A stretch of 50,749 bases of DNA from Chara braunii (lineage: Eukaryota > Streptophyta > Charophyceae > Charales > Characeae). Of the stretch, positions 29,658-41,320 are shown one piece after another (position 1 is the stretch's first letter; each line of letters begins with the position of its first letter). Location of the stretch: positions 489,085 to 539,833 of the forward strand of contig BFEA01000747.1 of the NCBI GenBank assembly GCA_003427395.1. The letters are read 5' to 3'. Below the pieces are notes generated by a model that saw nothing but the letters and a program-made list of their open reading frames with translations, was not told the origin of the DNA and ran no database searches. The translations under genes and the position numbers were made by a program.

Positions 29658-30476
29658 CTGAACGTCGGACGAGACTCACTTCGCCCTATCAGATGGTTTA
29701 CAACTATAAAATCCAAACCGGCGAAATTTGCCTCGCTACAATGGCAGATTGAACATCGCTGCCTCCCGACAAATAATTGGCTGGTCGACCGCACACACCT
29801 GGAACAGAGAGGCTTGGCGCTGCCATGGTGCAAGTCCTGTCACACTGCCTTCCCCTCTCGAAAGATTCCGGAAACGATCGAACACATCTTCTTACAGTGC
29901 CCGGGAGCGGTGCTGACATGGCGGTGGTGGGACAGGATATGGAGGCTAATGAACACCGGATCCACCTGGCCATGGGACTGGAGGGCACTGCTCTGTGAGG
30001 CTTGGACATCTCCTATCGACAGGGCCTTTGAAAACAACATGTTCAGAACAGGCAGGAGAGCCGCATTGTGGCGGAAACGCTGCATACATGCTATCAAAGG
30101 GGTCCGGATAGAAGGGGAGGAGGTGACAAAAATGATCAGACAATTCATCAACCAAGAACTCCTTACCCGGTGGCAGAAAGTCAAAAACCAACTGGACTTA
30201 TATCATCGAAAGACAGATGTCCAACAAGCAATAAATCAATTTGCAGAAGACTGGTTGGGTGGCGACCAAGGGGGATGGATGGCATGTATTCGCTGGGAGG
30301 GTGGACAAGTACAGGGGCAGGAACGGGACGACTTCCGAAGAGACTACTGCATACAGCTTAATGATTGGACCAAGATTGACCAGCAAATCCCTCTCCGATC
30401 GCCCGCGGACTTCCCCGACCCCTTCCCACCACAGCAGATGGCAATGGTGGACATGCAATGGTATGGTGTGACATGA
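29658..30476 (+). pseudogene. Inner LINE ORF2 C-terminus with RT zinc-binding domain
   Basis: After a frameshift region the frame 29814-30476 (220 codons) encodes ALPWCKSCHTAFPSRKIPET then IEHIFLQCPGAVLTWRWWDR. Its CX2C...HX3-4C arrangement is that of the zinc-binding domain following RT in plant LINEs (zf-RVT). The rest, to FPDPFPPQQMAMVDMQWYGV and stop TGA at 30474-30476, is the ORF2 tail. This copy keeps the longest intact C-terminus of the three LINEs. Confidence 0.88.
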
Positions 30477-31023
30477 ACAGGCGTCGTCGTCGGTCTGCTT
30501 CCAACTGGTCTCCATGATGCTATCCTGCTTGGGGTATGTTCTACTGAGACAAACATTTTGGAAGGGTTGTTCTTNANAACTCGGAAGTGGGGGGAGCCAG
30601 GAAGAGATAGTAGTCATCTGGTGCCAAGTGTATACAAGGGACGCTGGACCCGGTTTCCAGCAGGTGCTGCTCCCCACCAAGCANAAGAGTGGGGTGCAAG
30701 ACGAAGACTTGGAAAGGGANAGTTTACACAGTTCAAACTGGGTGGGGGAGGGAGGAACTAGTGAGTGACAGTAGGTATCTGGCGCCATTTCCAAGGTGTA
30801 GAGGTTCCCCCCCTCCCCCCCACCTCCTGCTCAGTCAATCCCTTGGACGCCAAGGTAATCAATGCTGGCAGGATTCTCCCACAATGATTCTTTCCTTGAT
30901 ATGTCGCAAAGTTATTTGTATCTGGGACGCTGGGCCCGTTTCCCAGCAGGTGACGCTCCCCACCAATAGATGGAGCCTCTCCCTGGGTGTTAGTGGTGCC
31001 TGCTCTTATCAGCCTCTCCCTGG

Positions 31024-31061
31024 GTGTTAGTGGTGCCTGCTCTTATCAGCACCACTAACAC
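31024..31061 (+). other. 3'-terminal hairpin of the inner LINE
   Basis: Perfect 13-bp arms GTGTTAGTGGTGC (31024-31036) and GCACCACTAACAC (31049-31061) enclose a 12-base loop CTGCTCTTATCA. It sits 16 bases from the element's 3' end. The left-arm sequence is also present in the preceding 37-bp duplicate. Confidence 0.92.
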
Positions 31062-31085
31062 TGGAAGGGGCGTGTAACACTATCA

Positions 31086-33016
31086 GCAGGTGACGCTATG
31101 CGGACATCCTCAACAGCATATATACAGCGTTTTCTTCAAAGGGACCACATGACTGCTCTCCTCCCTAACTTAAACATATTGTTGTCGAAGGTACTGTCAG
31201 TGGGGGAAGTCCATGTTTCACATAGCACAGCCCTCCATTCCCATGGCCAGTTGGACCCGGTGTCTAACTGTGTCCAGATTCTATCCCACCAACGCCATGT
31301 TAGAACTGCCCCCAGACACTGCATGAATATGTGCTCTATGGTTTCGGGGATTTTACGGGAGGGGAAGACCGTGTGGCATGATTTGCACCACGGTTGCACC
31401 CGTCACTGCCGCTCTAGATATGTACGGTCTATCAGCTAGTCGTTGGTGGGGAGGCAACGATGCTCAATGTGCCATTGTAACGAGGCCATCTTTGCTGGCC
31501 TAGACCTCGTGGTGGCAAACCATCGGATAAACCGGACAATATCTGTTTCGACATTCAAATGCGACATCCATCGAGCCTTCACTATCTCCTTTATGTTCAC
31601 CTTTGGTCGCAGCAGACGGTATGCAACCTTTACCGTTAAGTTGTACAACTTCAGGTTTTCCTTAGACCTGAGTTTTTGTTTCGGAGCCCACTGCCATTCC
31701 TCTGGGTCGAGGGGAAGCTCTGCTACGAGGGTTTTTGGCTGGTATGCAATCCATGCGTCCTTATCCTGTAGCACCCGGACCCTGCACAGGTCCTCATTTT
31801 TCCACCATCTCGTCACGTCTGGGTCATATCGGCTGAGGGCATTTTCCTTGCCTATGTGGAAGAGGATAACTAGTGTTTCGTCTGCTCGTACTTCCACCAC
31901 GTTGCCTACGCTTTCCGGTTCCTCTGGGACATCTACCCAGTCTCCCTCTATCAACCGCGGTCTTTTGCGCAGGATGCGCACCCAGTCCAGGGGAATAGCA
32001 AAGATCAACGATTCAAGATTCTCCTCTATATTGTGACAGTGCTTCAGTATGGTCCTTAATTGTAGTGACGCTTTCCAGTCCCTCTGCCTTGTGTCCCATA
32101 TATCTTTTACTCTAGTTACACCCTTTTTGACCCAATTGCACCACGGGTTGGCCGAGTTGCAATACACCCTATTGTGTCGGTCCGTAATCCACCTGTTCCC
32201 AAACAGGGGCTGACGCATCACCTCTTCCCATCTAGACGGTGCAGGTTTGTCAGGTAGCGGAGGTTGTTGCCAGGCCTTCAGGACTCGGGCCCAAAGATTG
32301 TCCCTTGCCAAGTCCAGGGTTGCGTCTCGGTGTGTACCGCGATCAGTTCGTGGGCTGCGTGGCACAGTCCAGAAACGGTCTTCCAGCCAGGTCAATGGGT
32401 TTACTCCTTGCGGTGCCTGTGGGGCTAGTCTAGCTATCTGTTCCAGGGCAAGGGCAGACCATGGGAGATGCTGAGTGAAGAGCAGTCTCCTAATCCATTG
32501 AACTGCTAGTGTTGTGATCTGGGTATCCGGGTCTAGGATCCCCAAGGCCCCTTTTTTGTTGGGTTGGATCACTGAGGACCAGGCCACCCTGCTGATCACA
32601 TTCGGGAGTTCGCCGTTGCCTCTCCAAAGGAGGGCCGTTAGTTGTCGCTTCAGCGATCGGACCGCTTCTTTACTGAGAGTCCAAATTGCGGATTTATACC
32701 ATAGGACCGCTAACACTACACTGTTGATCGAGAGTGCCCTACCAATGAGAGAGGTATGTTGGTCTTTCCAATGGGCCAGTTTTTCTAGGGCGGGTTGAAG
32801 GATCCAGTCATCGTTCGAAGTGGGCTTACCTAGTGCCGTCAACTTGATTCCCAGCACTCTGACCGGGGCCGTTTCCGGAAGCCACTTAACACATGGTAAC
32901 TCCGGGGGACGCACCCCTTGATGGTGGATCCACCACCCCAAGGTCTTATTTCCCCAATTGACAGTCATGTCTGAGACTGTTGTGAAGCGGTCAAAAAGTC
33001 GTCTGATCTCTTCCAT
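31086..33016 (-). pseudogene. Middle LINE ORF2, C-terminal half
   Basis: A 526-codon frame (31436-33016) follows the RT palm: FDRFTTVSDMTVNWGNKTLG, then the thumb and connection (LEKLAHWKDQHTSLIGRALS, AVRSLKRQLTALLWRGNGEL) to SLQWHIEHRCLPTND. A TAG replaces the Trp of TNDW; a TGA follows soon after, and the same frame resumes as QPWCKSCHTVFPSRKIPETI, EHIFMQCLGAVLTWRWWDRI to about 31090. A single-base indel near 33005 separates it from the RT palm frame. Confidence 0.9.
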
Positions 33017-34784
33017 ATATTTCTATGGTGGCGTCGACCATGAGTGTCAAATCATCCGCAAACATCGAACAGATAGGGATCGCATCCTCGGGAATGACCG
33101 AGATTTGCAATTTCCTCAGGTCTTTGTTAGCGCGGAGGTTTGTCGCCAGCGCTTCCATCACAATTATGAACAGGAAGGGGGCCAAAGGGTCCCCTTGTCG
33201 GACCGACCGTTGCAGCGGGAAGGCCAGCGCTATTCTTCCATTGATCTGGACACACGTAGTGGCGTTGTGATGCAGTATCGCTGTCCAGTGCCAGAATATT
33301 GGCCGGATGTTCATTTTTTCCATACATTTATTTAGGAAGAGCCAGTCCACAGGGTCATATGCCTTTTCAAAGTCGATGAAGACCACGGCCACATTCCGCC
33401 TGTCTTGTCTTGTGAGTTTGAGAAGTTCATTGACTAATAGAATATTATCCTGGATCCTGCGCCCTTTGACAATTCCGGTCTGTGTCGGGTGAATAATGTC
33501 GTCTAAGACCGGGATTAATCGGTTTGTGAGGACTTTCGCAAGTATTTTATAAACTATTGTAAGCAAGGTTATCGGCCGGTAGTTTCTGATATCCATCTTA
33601 TCTCCTTTTTTGTGTAACAAGGTGAGGATGCCCTGCCCCACCAGCTCCCCCATCTCCTCTATTTCCCACACCTGATGGTAGAACTTCATGAGATCCGGGG
33701 CCATCTGCGACCATAAGGTCTCCCATAATTCTTTGGGCAGTCCATCGATGCCAGACGTCTTCTCTTCATCCATCTGCATCACCGCCGTCCAGATTTCGTC
33801 CTTGGTCAGGGGACGGTCTAGCTCTGTTTTCTGCTGGCCCATCAGGGTCTTCTCCAAAGGTTTCAGGAAGTCTTCAATTTCGTTTTCTCTGTCGTTCCTC
33901 TCCCATCGGGCGCACCTTGAGGTGAACTGGTCTTTGAAGAAGGACCTAGCTATCTGCATGCAATGGGGGGTGGAGGTGGCGATTTCTTGTTGTCCAGTCT
34001 GTGGATCGTATAGCGCTTCTATGGTTGTTCTGTGTGAACGTGTTCGGGCCATACTAAATATTTTTTTATCCATTGTTCCTTCTATTTGGTGTTTTGTCAG
34101 TCGTCCTCTTATTCGTGCACCGTCCCAACGTTGTGTGGCAAAGGTTTGAAGTTGTTGTTGCAACATCTGTATCTCTAAGCGTCCAACTGTGTGATCTTCT
34201 GGCTGTGTGTGTGGATTATTAGACTGATCCTGATGCTCAAGGTGCTGCAATTGTTGGTGAATTTCCATCTCCTGTAGATGCTTCTTGGCTGCCAAACGTT
34301 TGGAGTATTCTTGACATTTTTTACCCAGAAAATACAGGCCGTTATTAAACCAGTCTATTTCCTGCTGAATGTGCTGCCTTTGTGTGTGCCAGAATGTCCA
34401 GCAGTCTATTATGTAACTCTGGAAGGCTTTCTGTTGTAAGATAAAGACATTGAGTTTGTAAAAGCCAAGTCCACGATCTGGTTTCTTTCGAAAGGACAAA
34501 ATGACCGTGCACATTTCATGATCCAGGCTCGGGTAGGGGCTAGCAGGTAGGATTGCTGCCAGCAGCAAAGATCCTCCCATATCCTTCGAGATCAAGATCA
34601 GGTCGATCCGGGATCTCGACTGGCACTCAGTCCCAACTTTGCGCAAGCACGAATAAAATCTTGTGTTTGGGTTTAGCCTTCGAAAAGAATCGAAGACGTT
34701 GAGTGAAAGGCATAAGTCGTTGATTATCCGTTCGTCTTCCTCCACATATGTGGGGACCGGGGAGGGTACCCTCCATCGATCCAT
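32991..34784 (-). pseudogene. Middle LINE ORF2, endonuclease end and reverse transcriptase
   Basis: A 597-codon frame. It starts with the end of the APE-type endonuclease (SRSRIDLILISKDMGGSLLL), crosses a Gln-rich linker and carries the full RT: TSGIDGLPKELWETLW, HKKGDKMDIRNYRPITLLTI, FIDFEKAYDPVDW (catalytic Asp), SVRQGDPLAPFLF and the catalytic box FADDLTLMVD (575-584). The RT copies the LINE RNA at the nicked target. It is joined to the endonuclease frame upstream and to the thumb frame downstream only through frameshifts. Confidence 0.93.
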
Positions 34785-35316
34785 CCAACCATCAGGGGCT
34801 GCATTGCAATCTCCTGCTATGATGCTCGGGACCCCGTCCGGAATTTGTCTTCAGATTCTCAAAAAAGGCCTTTCTCTCGCTAACAGTATTAGGGGCATAG
34901 ATGCATAATATACATATGATTTCTAGTTCCAGTGTGACCAGGATAGACACCCATCGGCCTCCCTCTTGGTCCACCACCCAATGTCCTGGGTCTGCTCGGG
35001 ATTCAGGGGGAATCCAGATGGCCACCCCTGCGCTCCTTGGTTTCGGGGCATGTGCCCTGAAGGCCTTATATGGCCAGATCATTCTATGGGTGCGGTTGTG
35101 CTCCGGGGTGTCCATCAGGTGCGTTTCCTAAACGCACACCATATCTGGCCAAATCCTACCCCCTACCCCTCTCATCAAGTCCCAAATTGCGTTTTGCTTC
35201 TTAGGTTTGCACGAGGCCAAGCCATTAACATTCAAGGAACGCAGGTCCAGGTCGACTGCTCTCATGCATTGATTCCAGATGCGGTCCTTCCCATACACTG
35301 CTTTCACTGGGTCCAT
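34785..35316 (-). pseudogene. Middle LINE ORF2 N-terminus, APE-like endonuclease
   Basis: Reading from 35316: DLDLRSLNVNGLASCKPKKQ, PDMVCV-stop-ETHLMD, then RSAGVAIWIPPESRADPGHW and LELEIICILCIYAPN. The catalytic motif (V-Q-E-T-H) has its Gln codon changed to TAG (about 35128), which alone would abolish ORF2. A one-base shift at about 34840 separates ENLKT from GVPSIIAGD.NAAPDGWMDR. ORF2 starts 90 bases after the ORF1 stop. Confidence 0.9.
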
Positions 35317-35406
35317 CCTACTTGAGTTGTTCGTATTATCTGCAAAAAGTTACAACTTACAGACGGACCCATGGCAACTGATCCCAGTCCCAGTTCGCAG
35401 CTCCCG

Positions 35407-38367
35407 TTAAGGGGCCCAGCCTGAGCAGGGCACATAGACAAATCTGAACGTCCTGCTCCGTCTAGGAGTCACTGTGTCCAATCTTGACAGTCTGCAGGTT
35501 TGGGTGTACCATCTCAGGCCCGCTTCTTTGGATGGGTTAAAACGTATGTTGATGTTTTTTTTCACGATTTTGGTGGGGCCTGTTGTGATCAAGGCCGTAG
35601 CCTGTGCCCCTGGTGGAAGCTTTTCTGCAATGTGGGACTCCAGTTGCATTTGCGGAATTCCTGTTGCTGCTTCAGATGCGCAGTTTTGTGGCTCCGCCCA
35701 GAATGACGCCCATCCTTGTAGAGTGACACCCCCCTGTCTACCTCCCTCTACCGGGAACAAGCCCACCTCCCACTTCCCGTTTTTCTTTCGAACTGGGATA
35801 AGTAGCATTGTCGTCTGCAATAGGGAACCAGAGTCTCGGCCCATTTCGACCAGATGTCTTAGTTTTCTTTTCCGCACCAGGTCTATGGGTGCGTTCTCGT
35901 CCAAGTTTGGAGGGTCCGGACCTGGCGGCGGGTCTGGACGCTGTAGGACCGGGGGATCTTCTTGCACCCTCTGTGCCTGTTCATTATCTATTATGATTCG
36001 AGCTTCGTCCTGTTCTTCTTCTTTTGCTGTTTCTTTTGCTGTTTCTGCATGTGGTGGTTGAAAGCGTGCAAATACAATTGTGGTCAGTCTGTGCCATGCA
36101 TCCGCCCACCTCAGCCCCGCTTGCAATCCATTTTCCAACACATTTTTGAGCGAGGCACTCGTGTCAAGCATGGGGAACAACTCCAGGTACGTCTTGTCCC
36201 AGAAGTCGTCAGTGAGGGGGCCATATTTCGCTTTCAGGTTGCCCATGATCCAGTCTGCAATAACAACCAGCTTCTGTTCTACGGGCAGATGCAGTGGCGA
36301 TGCCCCCTCGTCTTCCGGGTTATTTAGGGGAGCCAAACCTTCTGGTGACGTGCTATTGTTGGCTGGAAGGGGGTCGACATCCATTGGTTCTGAGTCGAAG
36401 GCCGCCTGGAGGGGATCTGTATCCATCATCTGACACGCAGGTATGCTCCTTCTGCCTGTTGTCGCCCCAGGTTGTTTCAACTTCTCCTCCGCGTTTTCAC
36501 CCCCTAACGCCCTCGACTCCACCTCCATTTCCTCCTCCTCCGCCTGGATGAGGTCCATATCTCTCATATGATTTGCTGCTGTTAGCCCAGATTGTTTCAA
36601 CTTCTCCTCCGGGATTTCTCCCCCTAGCCCCCCGGACTCCACCTCCATTACCTCCTCCTCTTTTTGTTCCTCCGACTTTCCCTCCGCTCCTTCTTGTTTC
36701 AGCCAATTAGAGGGATTTCCCTCTGCCCTTATGCTCTTGCCCCTTGCCTTCTGTTGTGTCTGCTCTGAGGGGGTGAGGAGCTTCCTTCGATCCTTGGTGT
36801 CATTTGTGCCTTCCTCTTTCTGGATGTATCGCTCAGCAGCGGGACCCATGGCGCCATGGGGGTTACCGTTATCATTTCGCAGCGGTCCGGGTTTCGCTTG
36901 TTGTTTTTGGATCCAGATTTCTTTCCCTCCTTTCTTGCCCACCGTTTTCCAACCTGAGTTTTCTGAGTTCCCTTGCTGGGAGTTCACTTGTGTCTCGTGC
37001 ACTTTCTCCTCCACCGGAGTCGGGGGGGTCCATGTGTTCGGGGGGCGTGTCCCCCAGTCAGGCTCTCCAGTTCTCTCCCACTTCCACCCAATCAGGACTC
37101 ATTCCTTTGTAGGGTCCTCAATGTAAACCCAACCTTCATGTCCTGGGTCCACTGCTCTCCAATGTGTCGCCTTGACCGGGTCCCTCAACAATCTCCCCGT
37201 TGTTCGGTTCGTTTTTTGTGGATGAAGCGGGCAAACGTACTCGGTGTTCAGGTGGCCATATGCTCTGCACTTGTGGCACCACGACCTTAGTTTGTGTGCC
37301 ATATGGATCATATACTCTTTCCCGACTATGTGATATGGAATGACGTCATCGATGGAGAATGGTTGGCCTTGGGGGAAATCCAGAGCCAACATTAAGTAGT
37401 CGTCCCTTTTGGCCACAGAGGGGAGGGGGTCTATGAAGGCAACAATGTCATACATTAGTCCAAAGTCGTATACAAACGCTGCCTGGATTTCCACCGGGAT
37501 GCGGCGGAACTCCACGCAGTAAAAATCTTGCATGAGTCGTGCCCTGCTCTCTTCCGGTCCCATCTTACGCTATGGCACCCACGGGTAGATCCGGACCTCC
37601 GACCGTTCACAGCGGAGGCGTTTCGACCCATTGATCGCGGACTTGTTTGATTTGTGCAAGCATAAGACCGTAAACAGGGTGTTGAACACGAGTTGGATCA
37701 AGAATTGGTCTCGGGCCAAGTCAACACTGTTTTTCAGTATCTCCAGCCGACGACTGATCCACTTAACTTTATCGTTGACCAATTTGAATACAGCATCATC
37801 GTGGAACACCCAATTATTTGCGTGTTTCATGTAGACCTCATCGCGGCGGGTTAAGCAACTTTTGGGGTATGCCTTCATCATGACTTGGTTACCTCCATGT
37901 GCCACCACTCGTGTTTCAGACGGGAGTAGAAATTGGTTCATGAAGAAGGCCCGTGCTGGTGGCAGTCCATCCAGGGGGATCTGGAGATTTCCAGTCCGCG
38001 GGCCGCCCTGACCCCGATGGATGGTCAGGGTTTGAGCTTGGTGCGACTTTTTGAGTTTGTCTGCCCAAGATAGTTGTGGCTGGTTATTACTCTCCACTTG
38101 GGTGGGGGAAGAGTTCTTCTCTTTGTGGTGTACTTTCCCCTGTAACTCCATCTCCTTCTCCTCTTCCGTCAAGACCTCTGTGTCCTCCAGTTGCTTCCTT
38201 TCCTTGCTTGTGCCCGCCTGTGGGGAGGTTCGGGGAGTGGTGTCGTTTTGATGAGACCATCGTTTATGCCGAAGGCGTTCATTTGCCAATTGTCTCATCG
38301 CACCACTGTAGAACAACATCGAATCCAGCCGTCTATGAGCGCGCTGCAATCTGTTCGTCGATCTCAT
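35407..38367 (-). pseudogene. Middle LINE ORF1 with two in-frame stops
   Basis: One reading frame spans 2.96 kb and is interrupted only by TAG near 37567 and TGA at about 37099. Domains in order: an RNA-binding region of the plant LINE ORF1 type (FFMNQFLLPSETRVVAHGGN, MKHANNWVFHDDAVF), then IPVEIQAAFVYDFGLMYDIV, a zinc-knuckle-like motif WCHKCRAYGHLNTEYVC, a long acidic region with a duplicated unit (EVMEVESGGLGGEIPEEKLK and EEMEVESRALGGENAEEKLK), VIADWIMGNLKAKYGPLTDD, and a C-terminal KKNGKWEVGLFPVEGG domain. ORF1 proteins bind the LINE RNA. Frame conservation with only two nonsense mutations suggests a relatively young element. Confidence 0.85.
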
Positions 38368-38383
38368 GCTGCTGTGATGGATG

Positions 38384-38466
38384 ATTTGTTTTTCTTTTTT
38401 CTTTTTTCTTTTTTCTTTTTTTTTGTTGTTGTTTTGTTTTTTGTTTTTTGCTGTTTTTGTTGTTTT
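38384..38466 (-). other. A-rich leader at the middle LINE 5' end
   Basis: On the minus strand, AAAAACAACAAAAACAGC and AAAAGAAAAAAGAAAAAAG-like runs precede the ORF1 start. It marks the junction with the outer LINE, whose ORF2 homology stops at 38466. Confidence 0.7.
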
Positions 38467-40356
38467 TAATGTTTGTTTTTGAAGGTGTTATTGATTTTTA
38501 ATAGTTCCTCTTTTTGGCATATTACTCTTTCTTCCGGGGAGGTTCTTTGAACGACGTTGTTCCGACTTCCTTGGAAAAGATTCACTATTACTGATCCATT
38601 GGGCTCGCAGTAGACTATGTTGCCCACCTCACTTTGTCGTTCCCAAAATGCCACCCAGTCCGATTCTTGTAGGGTGGGGCCTTTCTTGAAGATTCTCCAC
38701 CAGGCTAGGGGGATCTTTTCTATTATGGCCTCCAAGGCTTCCTTCGGTCGGTGACAGTAGCGTAGTCTCTCCCTTAACTGGCCCGGGTCAATCTAGTTCC
38801 TCTTTTCTGTATCACATATGTTTTTTATCCTTGTCATTCCTCGCTTGAGGAGTATATGCAGTGGAGGGTTTGACCCTTCGAATCCACTACCCATTTGTTT
38901 CCAAAAAGGGGTTGTCGGGCCACCTCTTGCCATCTTTTTGGCGGTGTTCTATCTGGTAGGGGAAGACTTTCCATATTTTCAGAAGGCTAGGCCATAAGGG
39001 GTCATTTCGCAGGTCTGCGCTTGCTGCTTGTCTGGCTGAGTCGGGAGGGGGGGGGGGAGGGGGAGATCTCGTTGCTGCGAACCTCTTCTTGGGATGGGCC
39101 ATCCCCTATTTTCCAGCCATATTAGCGGGTCACACCCCTCTGATGTTTTTGGTGCTAAGCGGGAGATTTGTTCCAAAGCTAACCCCCTTCAAGGGGATTC
39201 GAGGTTGAAAAGTAGACGTTTGAGCCACTGTATCGCTAGTGCTTTAGTCTGTATTGGGGGATCGATAATGACCAATCCACCTTTCGTTTTGAGTTGGATT
39301 ATGGATTGCCTAGCCACTCTGCTGATCACGTTGTGTCTCTCATGGTTTCCTCGCCGCAGGAAGGCGGCTATGTGGCGCTGCAAGGGGAGAAGGGCGTTCT
39401 TGTCTAATGCCTAGATAGCTTATTTATACCACATGGAGGCCAATACCACGTTGTTAATTACTAGAGAGCGTTCAATCAGTGAGGTATGCTTGTCTTTCCA
39501 TAGTATCATATTTTCCAAGGGTGGACTAGAGACCCATTCATTGTTAGTAGTTGATCTGCCTTTTGCTGACATCAACACTCCCAACACTTTAATGGGGGCT
39601 TCCTTACGAAGTCATTTAAGCCTGGGCTGTTCGGGGGGTCTCACTCCTTGGTGGTGTATCCACCATCCTTGGGTTTGTTTCCCCAGTTGACCTCCATATC
39701 AGACAGTCTACAGAAGCGATCCATCATGTGTTGGACCTTTGCCATTGATTCTCTGGATGCCTCAATCGTTAGGGTTAGGTCGTCTGCGAACAATGAGCAA
39801 ACTGGAATTGCCTCCTGGGGTATTGAAGACACTTGGATTGTTTTGATATCCTTATGTCTTCTCAGGTTGGATGCCAGTGCCTCCATGACTATGACGAAAA
39901 GATAAGGGGCTATGGGGTCTCCTTGCCTGACTGACCTCTGGAGGTTAATAGGCAAAGCTAGATTCCCATTCACCATGACGCTAGTCGTTGCGTTGGCGTG
40001 GAAGGTCTTTACCCAACGCCCGAAACACGACCCAAAGTTGAGCTTTTCCAGGCACTTAGATAGGAACAACCAGTCCACGTGGTCATATACCTTCTCAAAA
40101 TCAATGAAGATAATTGCTGCATTGTGCTTAGATTGTCTTGTTAGCTTGATCATTTTCATTTACCAGGAGGACATTGTCTTGGATGTTCCTACCCTGAATG
40201 AATCCGGTTTGGTCAGGGTGTATGATGTCGGTCATGACCAGTACCAAACGGTTACCCAGGGCTTTAGCCATTAATTCATAAACTATTGTGAGCAAGGTGA
40301 TAGGCCTGTAATTTCTAATGTTAGTCCTTTCTCCGTTTTTGTAAAGGAGCGTCAAT

Positions 40357-41320
40357 TGAAACAGTTTTCACCTTTTTGCAGACACAGATGCGGATCCCAG
40401 GGCTCGATCCCCAGACATCACCTTACCTTACCTGTGTATAGTATCAAGTCGACCCTGTGAGTCTTGAACCCGTGACCTATGTGTTAGTAGCTGAAAGTTG
40501 TCTGTCGTAGATCTGAGTAGTTGTCGGGTCTTGAACCTTAGACTTGTCAAAGCAGGGGTCGTACTTGCATAGGGGTCATAGTTGTTGAAGTGATGAAAGG
40601 TCAAGGTCGTAGCTGCTACAGTCTTGAAAGGTCAAGGTCGTAGCCGCTACAGTCCTGAAAGGTCAAGTCCGCAAACTTTTGGAAGGTCCGGAAGTGGCCT
40701 TTCAAATTTCTTCTCATGTTATAGACAGCATGCCAGAGGCAAGTGGGCAAGTGGTGAGTCCACTTCGCTTAGTCGGCGGTACCCAGTCCCAGTCTCACTT
40801 TGCACAGTCAACAAGTACTATAAGGGACTGTGTGCACCATGGGGCCGGTGGAAAAGGGCAGACCAACGACCTACAAAAGTATAAATCAAGGGGCAGCGTC
40901 CAGCCATTCATTCATTCATGTGTGAGCCATGCGGAAGCGCTGCCCGAGCGTCTTGTGCGAGGTGGTCTGCAGATGCCCGAGGTCGGAGTGGGCTTGAAGG
41001 AGCCAGTGTGCCATAGTTAGTAGTAGCCGGCGGCCATAGCTGCCATAGCTAGTTTTAGGTGTTAGTGCGTGTGATACAGTGAATGCGTGTGGGGTATTCA
41101 GGGTGATCCAGAGTGAGTATGCGCGAACAGTGGTGTTGGACATAGTGCAAGAGTTCGGATGTACAGGCGCTGATGCGCCATAGCCTGTTGAAGCGAGTTT
41201 GGATCTAAACTATGTTCTCGACTTCCATACCTCTGAGCTTTGAGTGGGCGCTTGGCGCCAGAGTGAATTGCCATCCGTTTGCATGTATGCGACGTGAAGA
41301 AGAAAACGAGTCTGATTGCA
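40357..41320 (+). mobile_element. Solo LTR, family W copy 2, inserted in the outer LINE
   Basis: TG...CA element homologous to 2664-3539 with the same termini (TGAAACAGTTTTCACC ... TCTGATTGCA), flanked by the 4-bp repeat CAAT (40353-40356 and 41321-41324). Deleting it plus one CAAT rejoins the RT frame of the LINE (GVLTLLYKNG). It must therefore be younger than the LINE. TATAAAT is at 40880-40886. It contains a near-duplicate TCTTGAAAGGTCAAGGTCGT segment at about 40598-40668. Confidence 0.93.
40880..40886 (+). promoter_or_regulatory. TATA box of solo LTR W copy 2
   Basis: TATAAATCAAG, identical to the copy at 3129, followed in both copies by GGCAGCG.CCAGCCATTCATTC. Confidence 0.55.

Larger units (their letters stand above)
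28699..31077 (+). mobile_element. Inner LINE (B), 5'-truncated, plus strand
   Basis: A 2.38-kb LINE 3' portion is flanked by the 8-bp direct repeat CACTATCA (28691-28698 and 31078-31085). It starts inside ORF2 and ends at GGGGCGTGTAA, the same terminal sequence as the middle LINE just before its tail. It therefore looks like a normal 5'-truncated retrotransposition into the middle LINE, in opposite orientation. The 3' UTR (30477-31077) contains a 37-bp tandem duplication (30976-31012, 31013-31049) and a perfect terminal hairpin. Several single ambiguous bases (N) lie between 29085 and 30720. Confidence 0.82.
31086..38466 (-). mobile_element. Middle LINE (C/D), nearly complete 5' part
   Basis: L1-type plant LINE in two-ORF layout, transcribed right to left: A-rich leader (38384-38466), ORF1 (38367-35407), ORF2 (35316-31086). 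It breaks off after RKRCIYAVEDVRI at about 31090 and resumes at 28698 after the inner LINE, with about 50 bp missing at the join. Its 5' end abuts the outer LINE at 38466. ORFs contain stops and frameshifts, so it is dead. Confidence 0.88.

Noticed and set aside
32239-34149. Plus-strand open frames opposite the LINE ORF2
   Set aside because: Antisense shadows of the reverse transcriptase coding region.
28699-38466. 5' inversion by twin priming as explanation for opposite LINE halves
   Set aside because: The opposite-oriented pieces overlap in content (both contain the ORF2 C-terminus and 3' UTR), so two separate elements are required.
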